From assembly GCF_014268615.1 (NCBI RefSeq), contig NZ_JABWQV010000007.1:1-64000 (forward strand): a stretch of 64,000 nucleotides of DNA. The letters are read 5' to 3'. This stretch comes from Pseudomonas tehranensis. Lineage in GTDB: Bacteria > Pseudomonadota > Gammaproteobacteria > Pseudomonadales > Pseudomonadaceae. The translations under genes and the position numbers were made by a program. Of this stretch, positions 47,909 through 56,833 are shown one piece after another; within the stretch, counting starts at the first letter, position 1, and every line of letters begins with the position of its first letter. The notes below the pieces were generated by a model. It searched no databases. It saw only the letters and a program-made list of their open reading frames with translations, and had not been told where the DNA came from.

Positions 47909-48688
47909 ATGCCAAACGCAACCGGACAGAACCCTGTGGCCCTTGTCAGTGGGGTTGGAAGTGAGATTGGGATCGGCATGGCCATCGCGCGCAGGCTGGG
48001 TACTGCAGGTGCCAGACTGATCGTCACCGCCAGCAGTGCGCGAATCAATGATCGAGTCGCAGAACTGCGTGCCGAAGGATTCGAAGTTCAAGGGCGGGCC
48101 GTCGATCTTACCGATGAGCATCAGGTGCGTGAGTTTATTCTATGGGCAGAGTCTCTCTGGGGGCAGATCGATATTCTGGTCAACAACGCGGGCATGGCCA
48201 TGCAAGGAAGCCCGGAGTTTTTTTCCGACTTGGAAACCATGGATCTGCACACCTGGAACCTTACACTGGCGCGAAATCTGACCACGGCTTTTCTGCTTAC
48301 GCAGGGCGTTCTGCCCGGCATGCGGGCGCGTCGTTACGGGCGCATCGTAAACATCAGCTCCACTACCGGCACCCGCTGCAGTAACCCCGGTGAAGCGGCT
48401 TACAGCGCCGCAAAGGCGGCGATGGTTGGAATGAGCATGAGCCTGGCGCTTGAAGTCGCCCAGCAAGGGATCACCGTAAACAGCGTCGCTCCCGGCTGGA
48501 TCACCACAGGGTCGACCACTGCCGAGGAAGCCAAGGCGGCCGGTTACACACCGATGGGCCGGGCCGGACGTCCCGAAGAGGTGGCCGCAGTGGTTGCTTT
48601 CCTTGCGTCCTCAGAGGCGAGCTACCTCACTGGCGAAGTCATCGTGGTGGATGGCGGAAACTGTTTGGTCGAGAACAAAGCCCCTTGA
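47909..48688 (+). CDS. SDR family oxidoreductase
   Basis: 259 residues, start ATG 47909 with TCTGGAGG upstream. Cofactor loop is slightly atypical (SGVGSEIGIG, 14-23), NNAG at 92-95, catalytic Ser150/151, Y165 and K169 (AAYSAAKAAM), and the family C-terminus (PEEVAAVVAFLASSEASYLTGEVIVVDGG). Monocistronic. A convergent LysR-type gene lies 42 bp away. An imperfect dyad (TGATCAGG(G)TGT / ACACCTGATCA) brackets its upstream spacer at 47832-47882. Substrate unknown. Confidence 0.88.
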   Translation: MPNATGQNPVALVSGVGSEIGIGMAIARRLGTAGARLIVTASSARINDRVAELRAEGFEVQGRAVDLTDEHQVREFILWAESLWGQIDILVNNAGMAMQGSPEFFSDLETMDLHTWNLTLARNLTTAFLLTQGVLPGMRARRYGRIVNISSTTGTRCSNPGEAAYSAAKAAMVGMSMSLALEVAQQGITVNSVAPGWITTGSTTAEEAKAAGYTPMGRAGRPEEVAAVVAFLASSEASYLTGEVIVVDGGNCLVENKAP

Positions 48689-48730
48689 GCTGAACAGGCT
48701 CCCGCAGGGTTGGGACATATCGCCAGAGAG

Positions 48731-49612
48731 TCACTTGAACAATTCGCTGCTCATGAAATCAATGAACACCCGCAGTTTCGGCGCCAGGTGCTTGCTTGAA
48801 GGCCAGAGCATGCGGAAGGTGCTCTGATGCCGATTGAACTCGTCGAGGACGGTAACCAGCTCACCGGCGGCGATGGCAGCGCGCACGGTGAAATCCGGCA
48901 CGCAGGCAATCCCCAATGCATCGCGCACGACGTACAGCAACGCTTCGGTGGTGTTGCAGACCAGGGTGGCCGGCAGGTTGAGATCGGACTGCCCTTCCCC
49001 GTTCACCGGCCAGACCTGCAGCCTGCCCGTGCTGGGGAATTTGTACAGCAGGCAGGCATGGCGCAGCAGATCCGCCGGCAGCTGCGGTGTGCCGTGTTCG
49101 GCGAAGTACCGGGGCGAACCGACCACGACGAGCTTGAACGCGCCTAACGGGCGGGACATCAGCCGGGAGTCGTTTGGCTCTCCGGTCCGAATGACGGCAT
49201 CAAAACCTTCCTCAATGATGTCCACCAGCCTGTCGGAGAAATCCAGGTCCAGTTCGATACTGGGGTAGCGGCGCATGAAGGCCATCAGCGTCGGCATGAC
49301 CAAATCTGCAACCAGAGGCAAGCTCACGCGCAGTTTGCCCCGCGGCGCTTTGCGGGTTTCCGACAGTTCCAGTTCGGCCGCTTCGATTTCGCAGAGAATG
49401 CGTCGGCAACGTTCGAGGAAAAGCGTCCCTTCTGCCGTCAGCGTGATACTGCGCGTGCTGCGATGAAACAGCCGCACCCCCAGCCTTTCCTCGAGCCGGG
49501 CCACGCTTTTGCCCACCGCCGAAGACGAAATGCCTAGCGCCCTGCCCGCCTCTGAAAAGCTGCGGGTTTCGGCCGCGCGAACAAAAAAATCAATCCCGCT
49601 CAGTGATTCCAC
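48731..49612 (-). CDS. LysR family transcriptional regulator
   Basis: 293 residues from GTG 49612, which has GGGAGCC upstream; the frame continues to 49687 but that extension is not typical of the family. N-terminal HTH (IDFFVRAAETRSFSEAGRALGISSSAVGKSVARLEERLGVRLFHRSTR in parts) and a C-terminal co-inducer domain (LRVSLPLVADLVMPTLMAFM, DAVIRTGEPNDSRLMSR). Divergent from the MFS gene at 49765, whose expression it probably controls. Confidence 0.9.
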   Translation of the reverse strand: MESLSGIDFFVRAAETRSFSEAGRALGISSSAVGKSVARLEERLGVRLFHRSTRSITLTAEGTLFLERCRRILCEIEAAELELSETRKAPRGKLRVSLPLVADLVMPTLMAFMRRYPSIELDLDFSDRLVDIIEEGFDAVIRTGEPNDSRLMSRPLGAFKLVVVGSPRYFAEHGTPQLPADLLRHACLLYKFPSTGRLQVWPVNGEGQSDLNLPATLVCNTTEALLYVVRDALGIACVPDFTVRAAIAAGELVTVLDEFNRHQSTFRMLWPSSKHLAPKLRVFIDFMSSELFK

Positions 49613-49764
49613 GCCAGGCTCCCATTGCGGACATTTTTTCCGATGTGTTGCGCACTCTAGCATTCTTGTCTCGCTAGAGAGCGACACTTACCGTAGTGGA
49701 CACCTATCAATCTGCGCTTGACGCCGCTATCCGGCGGGTCAGAAGCGCACCAAGCAGGTGACAC

Positions 49765-50972
49765 ATGACGATTGCCAATACCCATATCGACGACGATGCC
49801 GAGGTCGTTCAACACGCTGCGCCGCTCCCCATCGGATCACTGTTCGCCCTCGCGCTGGCGGCGTTCGTGACCATTCTCACCGAAGCCTTGCCGCCGGCCT
49901 TCTCTCACAGATCAGCGAAGGGCTGGCGATCTCCGAAGCCCTCGCCGGCCAGTTGGTCACGGTCTATGCGATAGGTTCCTTGCTGGCGGCCATTCCCTTG
50001 ACGGCCGCGACCCAAGGCATGCGGCGCCGGTCGCTGTTGCTGCTGGCCATCGCCGGTTTTGCCGTTGCCAATACGGTCACGACGCTTTCGTCCCACTATG
50101 GCTTGACGATCGTTGCCCGCTTGCTGGGTGGCGTATCGGCCGGGCTGCTCTGGGCCTTGTTGGCCGGTTATGCCGCCCGCATGGTGCCCGAGAGCCAGAA
50201 AGGTCGGGCGATTGCGATTGCCATGGTTGGCGCACCCTTGGCGTTATCCCTGGGCGTACCGGCCGGCACCTTGCTCGGTAATTTGATCGGGTGGCGGATG
50301 AGCTTCGCCATCATGAGTTTGTTCGCCGTCGCCTTGATGGTCTGGGTGAGACTCAAAGTGCCTGACTTTCCCGGGCAAACCACCGACAAACGCGTTGCCT
50401 TGCGCCACGTCTTCACCCTGCCAGGCGTTCGCTCGGTGCTGTTTGTGGTGTTGGCCTTTGTCTTGGCGCACAACATTCTCTTTACCTATATCGCGCCGTT
50501 CCTGATGGCGGCGGGCCTGGGCGAGCGGATCGACCTGGTGCTGCTGGTCTTTGGGGTCGCCTCGTTGCTGGGCATCTGGGTCGTCGGCGTGCTGATCGAT
50601 CGGCATCTACGGGTATTGACCCTTGCCAGCGCGGCACTGTTCGCCATCTCGGCCCTGACACTGGGCGCCATGAGCGACAGCCCTGCTGCGATCTACATCG
50701 CAGCGGCGGCCTGGGGAGTCGCTTTTGGCGGGGCCGGGACGTTGTTCCAAACGGCAATCGCCAAAACGGCCGGAGACGCGGCGGATCTCGCCCAGTCGAT
50801 GCTGGTCACGGCCTGGAACGTCGCCATTGCCGGCGGCGGGATCGTGGGGGGCATCCTGCTCGATCATCTGGGTGTCGTTGCGTTTGCGCCTGTGCTGGTC
50901 GCGCTCTTGCTGCTGACGTTGGCAGTGGTGTGGTCCGCCAGGCAGTACGGGTTTACCGCAAACATGCGTTGA
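49765..50972 (+). pseudogene. MFS transporter, frameshifted near residue 45
   Basis: ATG 49765 follows AGGTGACAC. The first frame reads IANTHIDDDAEVV...LPIGSLFALALAAFVTILTEALP. At about 49890-49900 the frame must change to continue GLLSQISEGLAISEALAGQLVTVYAIGSL, which runs to the stop at 50972. A single missing G in the GCCGCCGGCC tract would restore LPAGLL, the family-typical junction at the end of TM1. The remainder has eleven spans and the RRRSLLLLAIAG and GRAIAIAMVGAPLALSLGVPAGTLLG motifs of the AraJ/sugar-efflux MFS branch. Either a recent null mutation or a base-call error. Confidence 0.75.
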
Positions 50973-51102
50973 GCATGCGCCCTGGATAATCCTCAACGAA
51001 AGACCTCTGCAACTGACATCAAATCGTCATCATTGCGTCGCCGAAACGCCATACACCCTGAGTAATGTCCTCGCCAATGAGATCGATCTCAAGTGAGTGA
51101 CA

Positions 51103-52122
51103 ATGACTGATTTGAAAGAAGTTGCACGGCTGGCAGGGGTTTCGCGGGCGACTGCGGCGCGAGCCTTTGCCTCCCCTGAAGTGGTGCGTCCGACCACCCG
51201 GGAACAGGTCTTCGCCGCAGCGCGCCAGTTGGGTTTCCGGCCTAACCGTCTTGGTCGCCAACTGCGCCTGCAAGTGACCAAGCTGATCGGTGTCGTGGTG
51301 CCCAACCTGCTCAATCCGGTGTTCGCCGAGCAGTTTCAGGCGATGGAGCGCGCTGCGCGTGCCCACGGATATAACCTGTTGTTAGCAACCACCGACTACA
51401 ACAGCGAGCGCGAAAGCGCGGTCGTCGAGGAGTTGTTACGCCAGCGCGTCGATGGGCTGGTCCTCACGGTGACCGACGCCGAGAGCAACCGGGTGCTGCA
51501 AAGCCTGGACAGTGAGGACACGCCCTTTGTGCTGGCTTATCACCAGCCGGGTAATCCGGATTACAGCGCGGTGTCGGTGGACAACCGCGCAGGCATGGCG
51601 CTCGCCACCCGTTATCTGCTGGAGGCTGGACACACTCGAATCGGCATGGTCGCCGGCCCTGCCCTGCAGTCCGACCGTGCTCGCCTGCGTTATGCCGGTT
51701 ATTGCGAGGCAATGCGTGGAGCCGCCCTCGCCAGCCTGCCGGTGATTGAAATGCCCGCCCATACCCAGGCTGACTTCGCCGCCATCGAGCCGTTATTGCA
51801 TGGCCCCCAGGCGCTCAGTGCACTGGTCTGTTCCAACGATTTGCTGGCCATCAGCTTGATCGCCGAACTGCGCCGCAACGGCTGGCAAGTGCCCCGGCAA
51901 CTCTCGGTCATCGGCTTTGACGGCATCGCCCTCGGCACCCAAATGCACCCGACGCTGTGCAGTGTTGTTCAGCCCATCGAGGCACTGGCCTGCACCGTGA
52001 TTGATCAATTGTTGGCGCAGATTGCTGGCGCCACCCCGGTTTCCCATTGCCTGCCTTGTCATATCCGGCCGGGCGAAAGCACTCAACCCTACGAGGAGAC
52101 GCTTGATGATCCACTTGCGTAA
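51103..52122 (+). CDS. LacI family transcriptional regulator
   Basis: 339 residues from ATG 51103 (GTG 51097 possible). N-terminal HTH and hinge (DLKEVARLAGVSRATAARAF; RQLGFRPNRLGRQLR), then a periplasmic-binding-protein-like effector domain (IGVVVPNLLNPVFAEQFQAME, LVLTVTDAE, ALVCSNDLLAISLI, SVIGFDGI). It overlaps the following substrate-binding gene by 17 bp, so regulator and transporter are on one transcript and probably autoregulated. Confidence 0.9.
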   Translation: MTDLKEVARLAGVSRATAARAFASPEVVRPTTREQVFAAARQLGFRPNRLGRQLRLQVTKLIGVVVPNLLNPVFAEQFQAMERAARAHGYNLLLATTDYNSERESAVVEELLRQRVDGLVLTVTDAESNRVLQSLDSEDTPFVLAYHQPGNPDYSAVSVDNRAGMALATRYLLEAGHTRIGMVAGPALQSDRARLRYAGYCEAMRGAALASLPVIEMPAHTQADFAAIEPLLHGPQALSALVCSNDLLAISLIAELRRNGWQVPRQLSVIGFDGIALGTQMHPTLCSVVQPIEALACTVIDQLLAQIAGATPVSHCLPCHIRPGESTQPYEETLDDPLA

Positions 52123-53110
52123 AACCCTGGCGACACTGCTGTTATGCGGCGCGGCCAGCCTGGCCCAGGCCGGCGAAACGGCGATTTGCTACAACTGTCC
52201 ACCCGAATGGGCCGACTGGGGTACGCAGCTCAAGGCGATTGCCGATACCACTGGCGTGCAGGTTCCGCTGGACAACAAGAACTCCGGACAGTCATTGGCG
52301 CAACTGGTCGCCGAGAAGGCCGCACCGGTGGCGGACGTGGTGTATTACGGCGTGACGTTCGGTTTGCAGGCGCAAAAAGCCGGGGTGGTCGGCACGTACA
52401 AACCCAAGGGTTGGGAGCAGATCCCGGCGGGTTTGAAGGATCCCGAGGGGCATTGGTTTGCCATTCACTCCGGCACCCTGGGCATCATGGTCAACGTCGA
52501 TGCGCTGGGCGGCCTGCCCGTGCCGCAAAGCTGGGCCGACCTGCTCAAGCCTGAGTACAAAGGCATGATTGGCTACCTTGACCCGTCCAGTGCTTTTGTC
52601 GGTTACGTCTCGGCGGTAGCGATCAACCAGGCCATGGGCGGCAATCTGGATAACTTCGCCCCCGCCATCGACTACTTCAAAAAACTGGCGAAAAACTCGC
52701 CGATCGTGCCCAAGCAAACGGCTTATGCGCGGGTGCTGTCCGGTGAGTTGCCGATTCTGGTGGACTACGACTTCAACGCCTATCGGGCTCGTTACAAAGA
52801 CAACGCCAACGTCGCCTTTGTGATTCCCAAGGAAGGCAGCATCAGCGTGCCTTACGTGATGAGCATTGTCGACAACGCCCCCCATCGGGCCAACGCCGAG
52901 AAGGTCCTGGATTTTGTTTTGTCCGAGCAAGGCCAGGCGCTCTGGGCCAAGGCGTACCTGCGGCCGGTGCGGGCAATGAAAATGCCGGCCGACGTCGCCG
53001 CGCAGTTCCTGCCCGACAGCGATTACGCCCGGGCTGGCGTGGTCAACTACGAGCAGATGGCCGCGGCGCAGGAAGCCTTTTCCGCACGTTATCTGAGCGA
53101 GGTCAAGTAA
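52106..53110 (+). CDS. ABC transporter periplasmic substrate-binding protein
   Basis: Start ATG 52106 with GAGGAG upstream. 334 residues, signal peptide ending ...ASLAQA. The mature protein is the iron/thiamine/phosphonate-type cluster of binding proteins (IADTTGVQVPLDNKNSGQSLAQLVAEKAAPVADVVYYG, SWADLLKPEYKGMIGYLDPSSA in parts). With the downstream phosphodiesterase, a phosphodiester or glycerophosphodiester ligand is likely; 2-aminoethylphosphonate or another oxyanion is possible. Confidence 0.87.
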   Translation: MIHLRKTLATLLLCGAASLAQAGETAICYNCPPEWADWGTQLKAIADTTGVQVPLDNKNSGQSLAQLVAEKAAPVADVVYYGVTFGLQAQKAGVVGTYKPKGWEQIPAGLKDPEGHWFAIHSGTLGIMVNVDALGGLPVPQSWADLLKPEYKGMIGYLDPSSAFVGYVSAVAINQAMGGNLDNFAPAIDYFKKLAKNSPIVPKQTAYARVLSGELPILVDYDFNAYRARYKDNANVAFVIPKEGSISVPYVMSIVDNAPHRANAEKVLDFVLSEQGQALWAKAYLRPVRAMKMPADVAAQFLPDSDYARAGVVNYEQMAAAQEAFSARYLSEVK

Positions 53111-53980
53111 GTGACCGTCTCGGCAGTAAAAGCCCGGAACGTACTGTCGGGCTGGGCCATGGTGCCGCGCTTACGGCCGACCGCTGCCTGGGCGCTTGCG
53201 CCCGCGGCGGCGGTGCTGTTCGCCTTCTGGTTGTTGCCGCTGGCGCACCTGGTCTTGCTCGGTGGGCAAAGTCGCGATGGCAGCGACAGCGGCTATTGGC
53301 AGGGGCTGAGCAGCGCGCAATACCTGGGCAGTCTGGCGCAGACCTGCCTGCTGGCCCTGGCAACGACCCTCGCGGCGCTGTTGGTGGGCGGCTTCAGTGG
53401 TTTTTTTCTCAGTCGCCAGCGTTTCTTCGGCCGCTCGGTACTTGTCGCTTTGTTGACCTTCCCGCTGGCATTTCCCGGCGTGGTCGTTGGCTTCCTGGTG
53501 ATCCTGCTGGCCGGCCGCCGAGGCTTGTTCGCCACCCTGGGGCTGGCCCTGGTGGGTGAGCGCTGGATTTTCGCCTACTCGTTGATGGGCTTGTGCATCG
53601 GCTACCTGTACTTCTCGATTCCGCGGGTGATCCTTACGGTGATGGCTGCTTGTGAAAGCCTGGATCGCAGCCTGGAAGAGGCCGCTCGTTCACTGGGGGC
53701 CAATCATTGGCGTGTGCTCTGTGACGTCATTGTCCCCGGCCTGGCGCCGGCATTGGTCTCCTGCGGGGCGATCTGCTTTGCCACCTCCATGGGCGCGTTC
53801 GGTACCGCCTTCACCCTGGGTACCCGGCTCAACGTGACGCCGGTGGCGATCTACAACGTGTTTACCAACTACGCCAATTTCGCCGTGGCCGCTGCGCTGT
53901 CGGTGGTGTTGGGGCTGGTGACCTGGGCGGTCTTGTTGCTGGCCCGGCGACTGGCCAAGGATTCGAGGACAGTCTTGTGA
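53111..53980 (+). CDS. ABC transporter permease (first)
   Basis: 289 residues from GTG 53111, immediately after the binding-protein stop. Six spans. The EAA-type loop (ESLDRSLEEAARSLGANHWRVLCDVIVPGLAPAL) lies about 185-215. Typical of the CysTW/PotB-like half of AfuB-type importers. The stop overlaps the second permease's GTG start (53977-53980). Confidence 0.88.
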   Translation: MTVSAVKARNVLSGWAMVPRLRPTAAWALAPAAAVLFAFWLLPLAHLVLLGGQSRDGSDSGYWQGLSSAQYLGSLAQTCLLALATTLAALLVGGFSGFFLSRQRFFGRSVLVALLTFPLAFPGVVVGFLVILLAGRRGLFATLGLALVGERWIFAYSLMGLCIGYLYFSIPRVILTVMAACESLDRSLEEAARSLGANHWRVLCDVIVPGLAPALVSCGAICFATSMGAFGTAFTLGTRLNVTPVAIYNVFTNYANFAVAAALSVVLGLVTWAVLLLARRLAKDSRTVL

Positions 53981-54771
53981 GACGTTCAACGCTGTTTGTC
54001 GGGCAACTGGCGTTTACCCTGCTGGTGTGCGCATTCATGTTGGTGCCGGTGGTGATGTCACTGCTGGCCGGGCTAACGCGAAATTACTTCCAGGGGCTGT
54101 CCAGCGGCCTGACGTTCGACTGGCTGGTGCAAGTCTGGCAGGCGTATTCGCCGACGGTCTGGCTGTCCCTGCAGTTGGCCGTCGCCTGTGCGCTGTGTGT
54201 CTGTGTAGTGGGGGTGCCGGCGGCATACGCATTGGTACGGATGAACAACCGCTTCAGTCGCGCGTTCGAGGAACTGATGGTGTTGCCGGTGGCGATGCCC
54301 GGCCTGGCCAGTGCCTTGGCATTGCTGCTCACCTATGGTCAGTTCGGCGGGTTTCGCAGCAGTTGGTTATTCATTCTCGTCGGCCATGTGCTGTTCACCC
54401 TGCCCTTTCTGGTGCGCCCGGTGATGGCGGTGATGCAACGCCAGCACCTGCCGGTCCTGGAAGAAGCCGCCGCCAGCCTGGGCGCCGGGCCGATCCGGCG
54501 CTTCTTCAGCGTGGTGGTGCCCAACTGTCGGGCGGGGATTCTCGCCGGGGTCTTGATGGTCGTCACCCTGTCGTTGGGTGAGTTCAACCTGACCTGGATG
54601 CTCCACACCCCGATGACCAAAACCTTGCCGGTGGGCCTGGCCGACAGCTATGCCTCGGCCAGACTGGAAGTCGCCAGCGCCTACACCCTTATATTCCTGT
54701 TGATGATTGTGCCGCTGCTTGTTGCATTGCAGGCCATCAGCGCGCGCCTTTCTCGTGGAGCAAATCGATGA
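53977..54771 (+). CDS. ABC transporter permease (second)
   Basis: 264 residues from GTG 53977. Six spans with the EAA loop (VLEEAAASLGAGPIRRFFSVVVPNCRAGILAG) near 165-190. Partner of the first permease. It overlaps the ATPase start (ATGA, 54768-54771). Confidence 0.88.
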   Translation: MRRSTLFVGQLAFTLLVCAFMLVPVVMSLLAGLTRNYFQGLSSGLTFDWLVQVWQAYSPTVWLSLQLAVACALCVCVVGVPAAYALVRMNNRFSRAFEELMVLPVAMPGLASALALLLTYGQFGGFRSSWLFILVGHVLFTLPFLVRPVMAVMQRQHLPVLEEAAASLGAGPIRRFFSVVVPNCRAGILAGVLMVVTLSLGEFNLTWMLHTPMTKTLPVGLADSYASARLEVASAYTLIFLLMIVPLLVALQAISARLSRGANR

Positions 54772-55799
54772 GCGGAACCACTATTCGCCTGAAGGGTTGT
54801 CGCAAGGCGTTCTCTGACGGCACCGTTGCCGTACATGACCTGGACCTGACCATTGAGGCTGGAGAAACCCTGGCGATCCTCGGCCCGTCCGGTTGCGGTA
54901 AGACCACCACCCTGCGCCTGATCGCAGGCCTTGAGCGTCCGGACGTGGGCCAGGTATTTTTTGGCGACAGTGACGTCACCCGCCTCCCCATCGAACGTCG
55001 CGACGTGGGCATGGTGTTCCAGAACTATGCGCTGTTTCCCAACCTGGATGTGGCCGGCAACATTGTTTACGGCCTGAAAGTTCGCGGTGTGTCCCCCGCC
55101 GAGCGCACCAAGCGCTGTTCGGAGTTGCTGGAACTTGTCGGCTTGCAGGATCACGGCAAGCGCAGTATTCACGAATTGTCCGGCGGCCAGCGCCAACGGG
55201 TCGCCCTCGCCCGCGCCCTGGCACCCAGGCCCCGGGTGTTGTTGCTCGACGAGCCGTTGGCGGCGCTGGATGCGCAGTTACGTGAACGCCTGCGCAGCGA
55301 GTTGGCCCAGTTGCTACGCGGCCTGGGCATTACCGCTGTGTTCGTCACCCACGATCAGGGCGAAGCCATGGCGCTGGGAGATAGCATCCTGGTCATGGAG
55401 CACGGCCGCGTCGCGCAACTGGCCAGCCCGCGGGACATCTATCAGCAGCCTGCCAACGCTTTCGTCGCTCGTTTTGTCGGCAATCTCAATGCTTTTTCGG
55501 TGATCGAGCACACGCCCCATGGCTTGAAGGTCAGTGGCGGTGAGTTGCCATGGAATGGCGCCGACCTGCCCGCCACGGTCTATTGCCGCCCCGAGCATTT
55601 GCGGGTGATGGACAGCGAAGGCCATCTGCACGGGCGTCTGGTGGGCCAGTTTTTCCAGGGGGCTCAAAGCCGTCTGCTGGTGGATGTGGGGGCGGCTCAA
55701 CCTTTGCTGGTGGACAGCACCGATAGCGCTATCCACGCCCCCGGTTCCCTGATTGCCCTGGCCGTCGAGCCACAAGTGCTGTTCACCCTGTCATCGTGA
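54768..55799 (+). CDS. ABC transporter ATP-binding protein
   Basis: 343 residues. Walker A GPSGCGKTT (39-47), Q-loop (MVFQNYALFPN), signature LSGGQRQRVALARAL (about 136), Walker B LLLDEPLAALD, switch His in FVTHDQGEA, and a C-terminal TOBE-like domain (VYCRPEHLRVM; SRLLVDVG). Typical of PotA/FbpC-type importers, whose TOBE domain senses substrate or regulators. Confidence 0.92.
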   Translation: MSGTTIRLKGCRKAFSDGTVAVHDLDLTIEAGETLAILGPSGCGKTTTLRLIAGLERPDVGQVFFGDSDVTRLPIERRDVGMVFQNYALFPNLDVAGNIVYGLKVRGVSPAERTKRCSELLELVGLQDHGKRSIHELSGGQRQRVALARALAPRPRVLLLDEPLAALDAQLRERLRSELAQLLRGLGITAVFVTHDQGEAMALGDSILVMEHGRVAQLASPRDIYQQPANAFVARFVGNLNAFSVIEHTPHGLKVSGGELPWNGADLPATVYCRPEHLRVMDSEGHLHGRLVGQFFQGAQSRLLVDVGAAQPLLVDSTDSAIHAPGSLIALAVEPQVLFTLSS

Positions 55800-55824
55800 T
55801 CTTTGTGTTTTCAGAGGGCTTATT

Positions 55825-56655
55825 TTGAATCATCCGTTTCTCATCGCGCAGATCAGTGATCTGCACCTTAAAGCCGGGCAAAAACTGACTTACGGCGTTG
55901 TCGATACCCTCGCAGCATTGCGTCGTGCGGTTGATCATTTGAACACCCTGGTGCCGCGTCCCGACATCGTGGTGGTCAGTGGCGACCTGGTGGACTTCGG
56001 CCGCCCTGATGAATATGCCGCGCTGCACCCTGAACTGGCGCGCCTGCACATGCCTTGCTACCTGGTGCCTGGTAACCACGACACTCGCGAGCATTTGCGG
56101 GCGGCATTTGCCGACCACCGCTACCTGCCGATACGGGCTGACGCCCCCCTGGACTGGGTGGTGGAGGAGCATCCGTTACGTCTTATCGGCCTGGACACCA
56201 CCATTCCCGGCGCCCATGGCGGTCAGCTTCTGGACAGCCAGTTGCGCTGGCTCGATGAACAACTGGCCTGCCGCCCCTATGCGCCGACGCTATTGGTGCT
56301 GCATCACCCGCCGTTTGTAAGCGGTATTGGCCATATGGACCGTGAACCCTTCATCAACGCGGCGGCACTGGAGCAGGTCATCGCCCGACACCCGCAGGTG
56401 GAGCGCTTGCTGTGCGGGCATTTGCATCGGCCGATGCAACGGCGTTTCGGCGGCAGCCTGAGCTGCGTGTGCCCCGGCACCTCGCATCAGATCGTCCTGG
56501 ATCTACAGCCAACCGCTCCCGCGCATTTCAATCTGGAACCGCCGGGGTATCTGCTGCACCACTGGCAGGGGCAGGCACTGGTGACCCATAACGGCGTATT
56601 TGGCGAGTATCCCGGACCGTATCCGTTTTATGACGCTCATGGATTGATCGACTGA
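55825..56655 (+). CDS. metallophosphoesterase, GpdQ-like phosphodiesterase
   Basis: 276 residues from a TTG start at 55825 (AGAGGG upstream); no ATG gives a complete N-terminus. Metal ligands are all present: D12-x-H14, GD at 53-54, GNHD at 83-86, H in LHHPPF, and GHLH near 209-212. The pattern matches class III cyclic-nucleotide/glycerophosphodiester phosphodiesterases (GpdQ/CpdA). No signal peptide, so it works in the cytoplasm, which fits hydrolysing a phosphodiester brought in by the ABC importer just upstream (26 bp gap). Confidence 0.85.
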   Translation: MNHPFLIAQISDLHLKAGQKLTYGVVDTLAALRRAVDHLNTLVPRPDIVVVSGDLVDFGRPDEYAALHPELARLHMPCYLVPGNHDTREHLRAAFADHRYLPIRADAPLDWVVEEHPLRLIGLDTTIPGAHGGQLLDSQLRWLDEQLACRPYAPTLLVLHHPPFVSGIGHMDREPFINAAALEQVIARHPQVERLLCGHLHRPMQRRFGGSLSCVCPGTSHQIVLDLQPTAPAHFNLEPPGYLLHHWQGQALVTHNGVFGEYPGPYPFYDAHGLID

Positions 56656-56833
56656 TAACCCAGGGACTTTCACTGACGGCTTGCTTTGGAGATTTAATCC
56701 CTACCCCACTCTATTCATTGAAGATTTTCTAACGAGTTATTGAACGCATCGGCCAATCATTTGATCGGCCGAGGGCTTCCTGCTGCCTTTTCACTGTGCC
56801 CGGAACAGAGGTTCCGCGCTGGAGTTCGTCCTG

